Program-made: the position numbers and the translations under genes
Assembly (NCBI GenBank): GCA_030848925.1
Contig: JANFFA010000002.1
Span: 638,162 to 702,161 of the forward strand
From: Rhodalgimonas zhirmunskyi
Lineage (GTDB): Bacteria; Pseudomonadota; Alphaproteobacteria; Rhodobacterales; Rhodobacteraceae
Direction of reading: 5' to 3'
DNA length: 64,000 bases
Shown here: positions 62,002 to 64,000 of the stretch, in pieces
Numbering within the stretch: position 1 is the stretch's first letter
Layout of the letters: each line of letters opens with the position of its first letter
The notes under the pieces: model-generated
Seen by the model: only the letters and a program-made list of their open reading frames with translations
Databases searched by the model: none
What the model was told of the DNA's origin: nothing

Positions 62002-63297
62002 ATGTCATCCGAACAAATATACTGGCAAGCAGACGACACGGACGAGATCGCGACGGCAAATGCCCCTGACCGGGCGGACGTTGCCGTCATCGGGGCAGGC
62101 TATACCGGGTTGAGCACGGCACTTAATCTTGCGCGGGCAGGGCGCCATGTCGTCGTGTTCGACGCAGGCGGCATCGGCGCGGGGTGTTCGTCGCGCAACG
62201 GCGGCATGGTCGGTCCCAGTTTTCACAAGCTGGGTTCGGCTGGCCTGATCGCCCGCTATGGTGAGGACAAGACGCTCGCGATCATGCGCGAGGGGGTTCA
62301 TGCGCTCGACTATTTCGAAGAGTTCGTCGCCCAAAACGCGCTGGATTGCGATTTGCAGATGCGTGGACGCTTTCGGGGTGCCCGCACTGTGGCCGACTAT
62401 GATGCCATGGCGCGCGAAACGGATTGGTTGTCGCGCAACATAGGATTGCAGGTCTCGATGATCGAACGTGCAGAGCAACACAGCGAGATCGGCAGCGATT
62501 TCTACGTTGGCGGCGCTGTGTATCAGCGTGATGGCGGCATCCATCCGCGCAAGCTCGTGATTGCGCTGGCACAAGCGGCGCGGGCGGCTGGCGTGCAGAT
62601 CGTAACCAACTGCCCGGTTTCCAATATGCGCCGCGACGGCGGGGCAACCACCTTGCAAACACCTTTGGGTAACGTAACCGCGAAAGAGGTCGTGGTGGCG
62701 ACCAATGCCTATGCCGATCGGCGCACTCCTGCGATGCGAAATCGTATCGTTCCCATCCGTACCGCCGCTGTCGCAACCGAAGAACTCTCGCCACAACTGA
62801 TGGACAGCCTCACCCCGAAAAAGCGAATGTTTGGGGAATCGGGACGTATCTTTATGTGGTTCCGTCCCAGCCCGGATGGCCGTCGTTTCATCTTCGGCGG
62901 GCGGATCGGCCGCCCCGGCGGGCCGATCGAAGCGCAGCAAAAGGCGTTTGGCCAATCGGTCAGACGCGTTTTCCCACAGCTCTCGGATGTGAACTTCAGC
63001 CATGTTTGGTCAGGCAATGTCGCCTATACACCCGATCACAGCCCGCATGTATGCTTCGAAGATGGCGTCTGGCTGGCGGGGGGCTACTGTGGGTCCGGGG
63101 TGACGCGCAGCGTCTATTTCGGAATGAAACTGGCCCGCAAAATCCTACAAGAACCGGGCGGCGAAACCGCGTTCGACGACCTGCCGTTTCAACCGGTCCC
63201 GTTCAAGCCCTTCTCTGGGCGCGCGGCCAGCTTGCTGACGAAATGGTATGCGCATCTCGATGCCCAAGACTTGCGCCGGGATCGTGGCAAAGGCTGA
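62002..63297 (+). CDS. FAD-dependent oxidoreductase, DadA/PuuB (OrdL) type
   Basis: A 431-aa flavoprotein: FAD-binding VAVIGAGYTGLSTALNLARAG (about 27-47), GGIGAGCSSRNGGMVGPS, and the C-terminal VWLAGGYCGSGVTRSVYFG. Relatives oxidise D-amino acids, sarcosine or gamma-glutamylputrescine. As last gene of the operon it could oxidise the amine released by the carbamoyl hydrolase. ATG at 62002 is used; GTG at 61999 is possible. Confidence 0.9.
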   Translation: MSSEQIYWQADDTDEIATANAPDRADVAVIGAGYTGLSTALNLARAGRHVVVFDAGGIGAGCSSRNGGMVGPSFHKLGSAGLIARYGEDKTLAIMREGVHALDYFEEFVAQNALDCDLQMRGRFRGARTVADYDAMARETDWLSRNIGLQVSMIERAEQHSEIGSDFYVGGAVYQRDGGIHPRKLVIALAQAARAAGVQIVTNCPVSNMRRDGGATTLQTPLGNVTAKEVVVATNAYADRRTPAMRNRIVPIRTAAVATEELSPQLMDSLTPKKRMFGESGRIFMWFRPSPDGRRFIFGGRIGRPGGPIEAQQKAFGQSVRRVFPQLSDVNFSHVWSGNVAYTPDHSPHVCFEDGVWLAGGYCGSGVTRSVYFGMKLARKILQEPGGETAFDDLPFQPVPFKPFSGRAASLLTKWYAHLDAQDLRRDRGKG

Positions 63298-63771
63298 CGC
63301 ACCCGCAAGACTAAAGCATCCCGCGCTCCAAGCCCTGCAACGATTGCTGTCGCCTGCGAAGCTGGCCTATCTGGCCCTCGCCGCGGAAACCGCCCGTCAG
63401 ATCTTCGCGGCACGCTTGGGCAAACCAAGGCGCAAATAGCGGAACACCTAGAAACACTTTCGATGACCCCGCTTGGGGCGAATAGGCGCTACGATCGCTC
63501 GATTCCGCCAGGCACACTGGTAGACGGCATGTAGCGAATGCATGGCATAACCTGATCCGACCGACACGAACGCGGTAACCCGAATCCAAACCGAAAAAGC
63601 TTCGGCTGAAGTCAGAAAATTAGGCCAAAACCGCTGTTCCAAAGACAGAAGTGGGACAGTGGTGAAATTTCAATCGATCTCCCACGCCTAAGTAAATAAG
63701 GCAAAACAACCGCGCCAACCTGCGCGCACAGGAAAAAAATCGACCAACAGAGATTTTCTGCAAAAAAGCTC
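63298..63771. other. intergenic region upstream of the rRNA promoter
   Basis: About 470 nt with short frames only. A plus-strand frame overlapping the flavoprotein end (63248-63439) and a minus-strand frame (63448-63642) lack ribosome-binding sites and recognisable families. Base composition falls toward 63720, with A-rich tracts just before the promoter that may serve as an UP element. Confidence 0.4.
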
Positions 63772-63800
63772 TTGCGAATCTAACCATCAAACCGTAGATA
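63772..63800 (+). promoter_or_regulatory. probable rRNA operon promoter
   Basis: TTGCGA (63772-63777) and TAGATA (63795-63800) are separated by exactly 17 nt, downstream of an A-rich tract (CAAAAAAG). The distance to the leader sequence at the window end fits an rrn promoter. Sigma-70-type, matching by eye only. Confidence 0.6.
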
Positions 63801-64000
63801 CCCCTTCACCGGCGGCGCTGAGGCGCGGACGGGACGCCAGACGGACTGAGGGAGCGGTGCTCTTGAGGGAAGCGAGGCAAACAAACACAGAGGCATCGAA
63901 GGCGGGGCGCGCCAGGTACTAGCGGCGCATCCAGTCTGTTTTGTCTCTACGCTCTTTGAAATCGCTAATATCTGAAGAGATATGTGGGCGGTTTGGTTCA
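63801..64000 (+). other. rRNA operon leader with boxA, 16S gene just beyond the window
   Basis: The 200 nt contain CGCTCTTTGAAAT at 63950-63962, close to the boxA antitermination element (TGCTCTTTAACA), followed by a leader resembling that before 16S rRNA in Rhodobacteraceae. CCAGACGGACTG and CCAGTCTGTTTT (near 63837 and 63931) could pair. No mature 16S sequence is reached. Confidence 0.6.

Noticed and set aside
63248..63439. 63-aa plus-strand frame overlapping the flavoprotein gene end
   Set aside because: Out of frame with the flavoprotein and without its own start signals; likely chance.
1..64000. CRISPR arrays, insertion sequences, phage genes or plasmid origins
   Set aside because: No regularly spaced direct repeats, transposase, integrase, capsid or replication genes were seen in any frame.

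Overview
The window is a GC-rich alphaproteobacterial chromosome segment, most likely from the marine Roseobacter group of the Rhodobacteraceae. The evidence is the rpmI-rplT-pheS-pheT block, a DUF1244 protein, L-malyl-CoA/beta-methylmalyl-CoA lyase, DgcN/DgcA D-glutamate enzymes, TRAP and PotABCD-type transporters, DUF2125 proteins, and a 3' end that reads into an rRNA-operon leader. I see no prophage, insertion sequence, CRISPR array or plasmid function.

Layout. 1-4.4 kb (minus strand): translation genes rpmI, rplT, pheS and the start of pheT, with trkH and two small membrane-protein genes lying among them. 4.5-8.8 kb: pyruvate kinase and a row of small enzymes (N-formylglutamate amidohydrolase family, DUF1244, LigB/DODA dioxygenase). 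8.9-12.6 kb (minus): D-amino-acid transaminase, a phosphoesterase, then dgcA and dgcN. 12.9-19 kb: mcl1, a lytic transglycosylase, an Lrp/LysE/racemase module, an AraC/DUF1801 pair, and a three-gene operon with an XRE regulator behind an unknown 133-aa protein. 19-32 kb: accA, class I fumarase, cysQ-pmbA, two tandem DUF2125 secreted proteins, SDR + enoyl-CoA hydratase, and a tightly overlapped M17 aminopeptidase-NlpC/P60-agmatinase operon. 32-40 kb: a large flavin/FAD oxidoreductase, tRNA-Pro(CGG), and an SbcD/SbcC-like (YhaO/YhaN) pair. 40-49 kb: a TetR-type regulator divergent from a single-chain biotin carboxylase, an acyl-CoA ligase and a TRAP transporter. 49-52.7 kb: Na/Pi cotransporter and EamA exporter. 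53-63.3 kb: a catabolic island. 63.3-64 kb: rRNA promoter and leader.

The most promising uncharacterised system is the island at 53.1-63.3 kb. An N-carbamoyl-D-amino-acid hydrolase with its full catalytic set and a DUF1028 protein are divergent from a LysR regulator, a complete PotABCD-like importer, an AtzA/SsnA-type amidohydrolase, a second DUF1028 protein and a DadA/PuuB-like flavoprotein. My inference is import of a cyclic or ureido nitrogen compound, deamination or ring attack, decarbamoylation, and oxidation of the released amine or D-amino acid. A second candidate pathway is TRAP uptake, CoA ligation and biotin-dependent carboxylation at 40-49 kb. Smaller points of interest are an FNR-type box followed 135 nt later by a strong terminator with no gene between (possible small RNA), a conserved sequence tag following the 3' ends of several genes, and a frameshifted LysR remnant.
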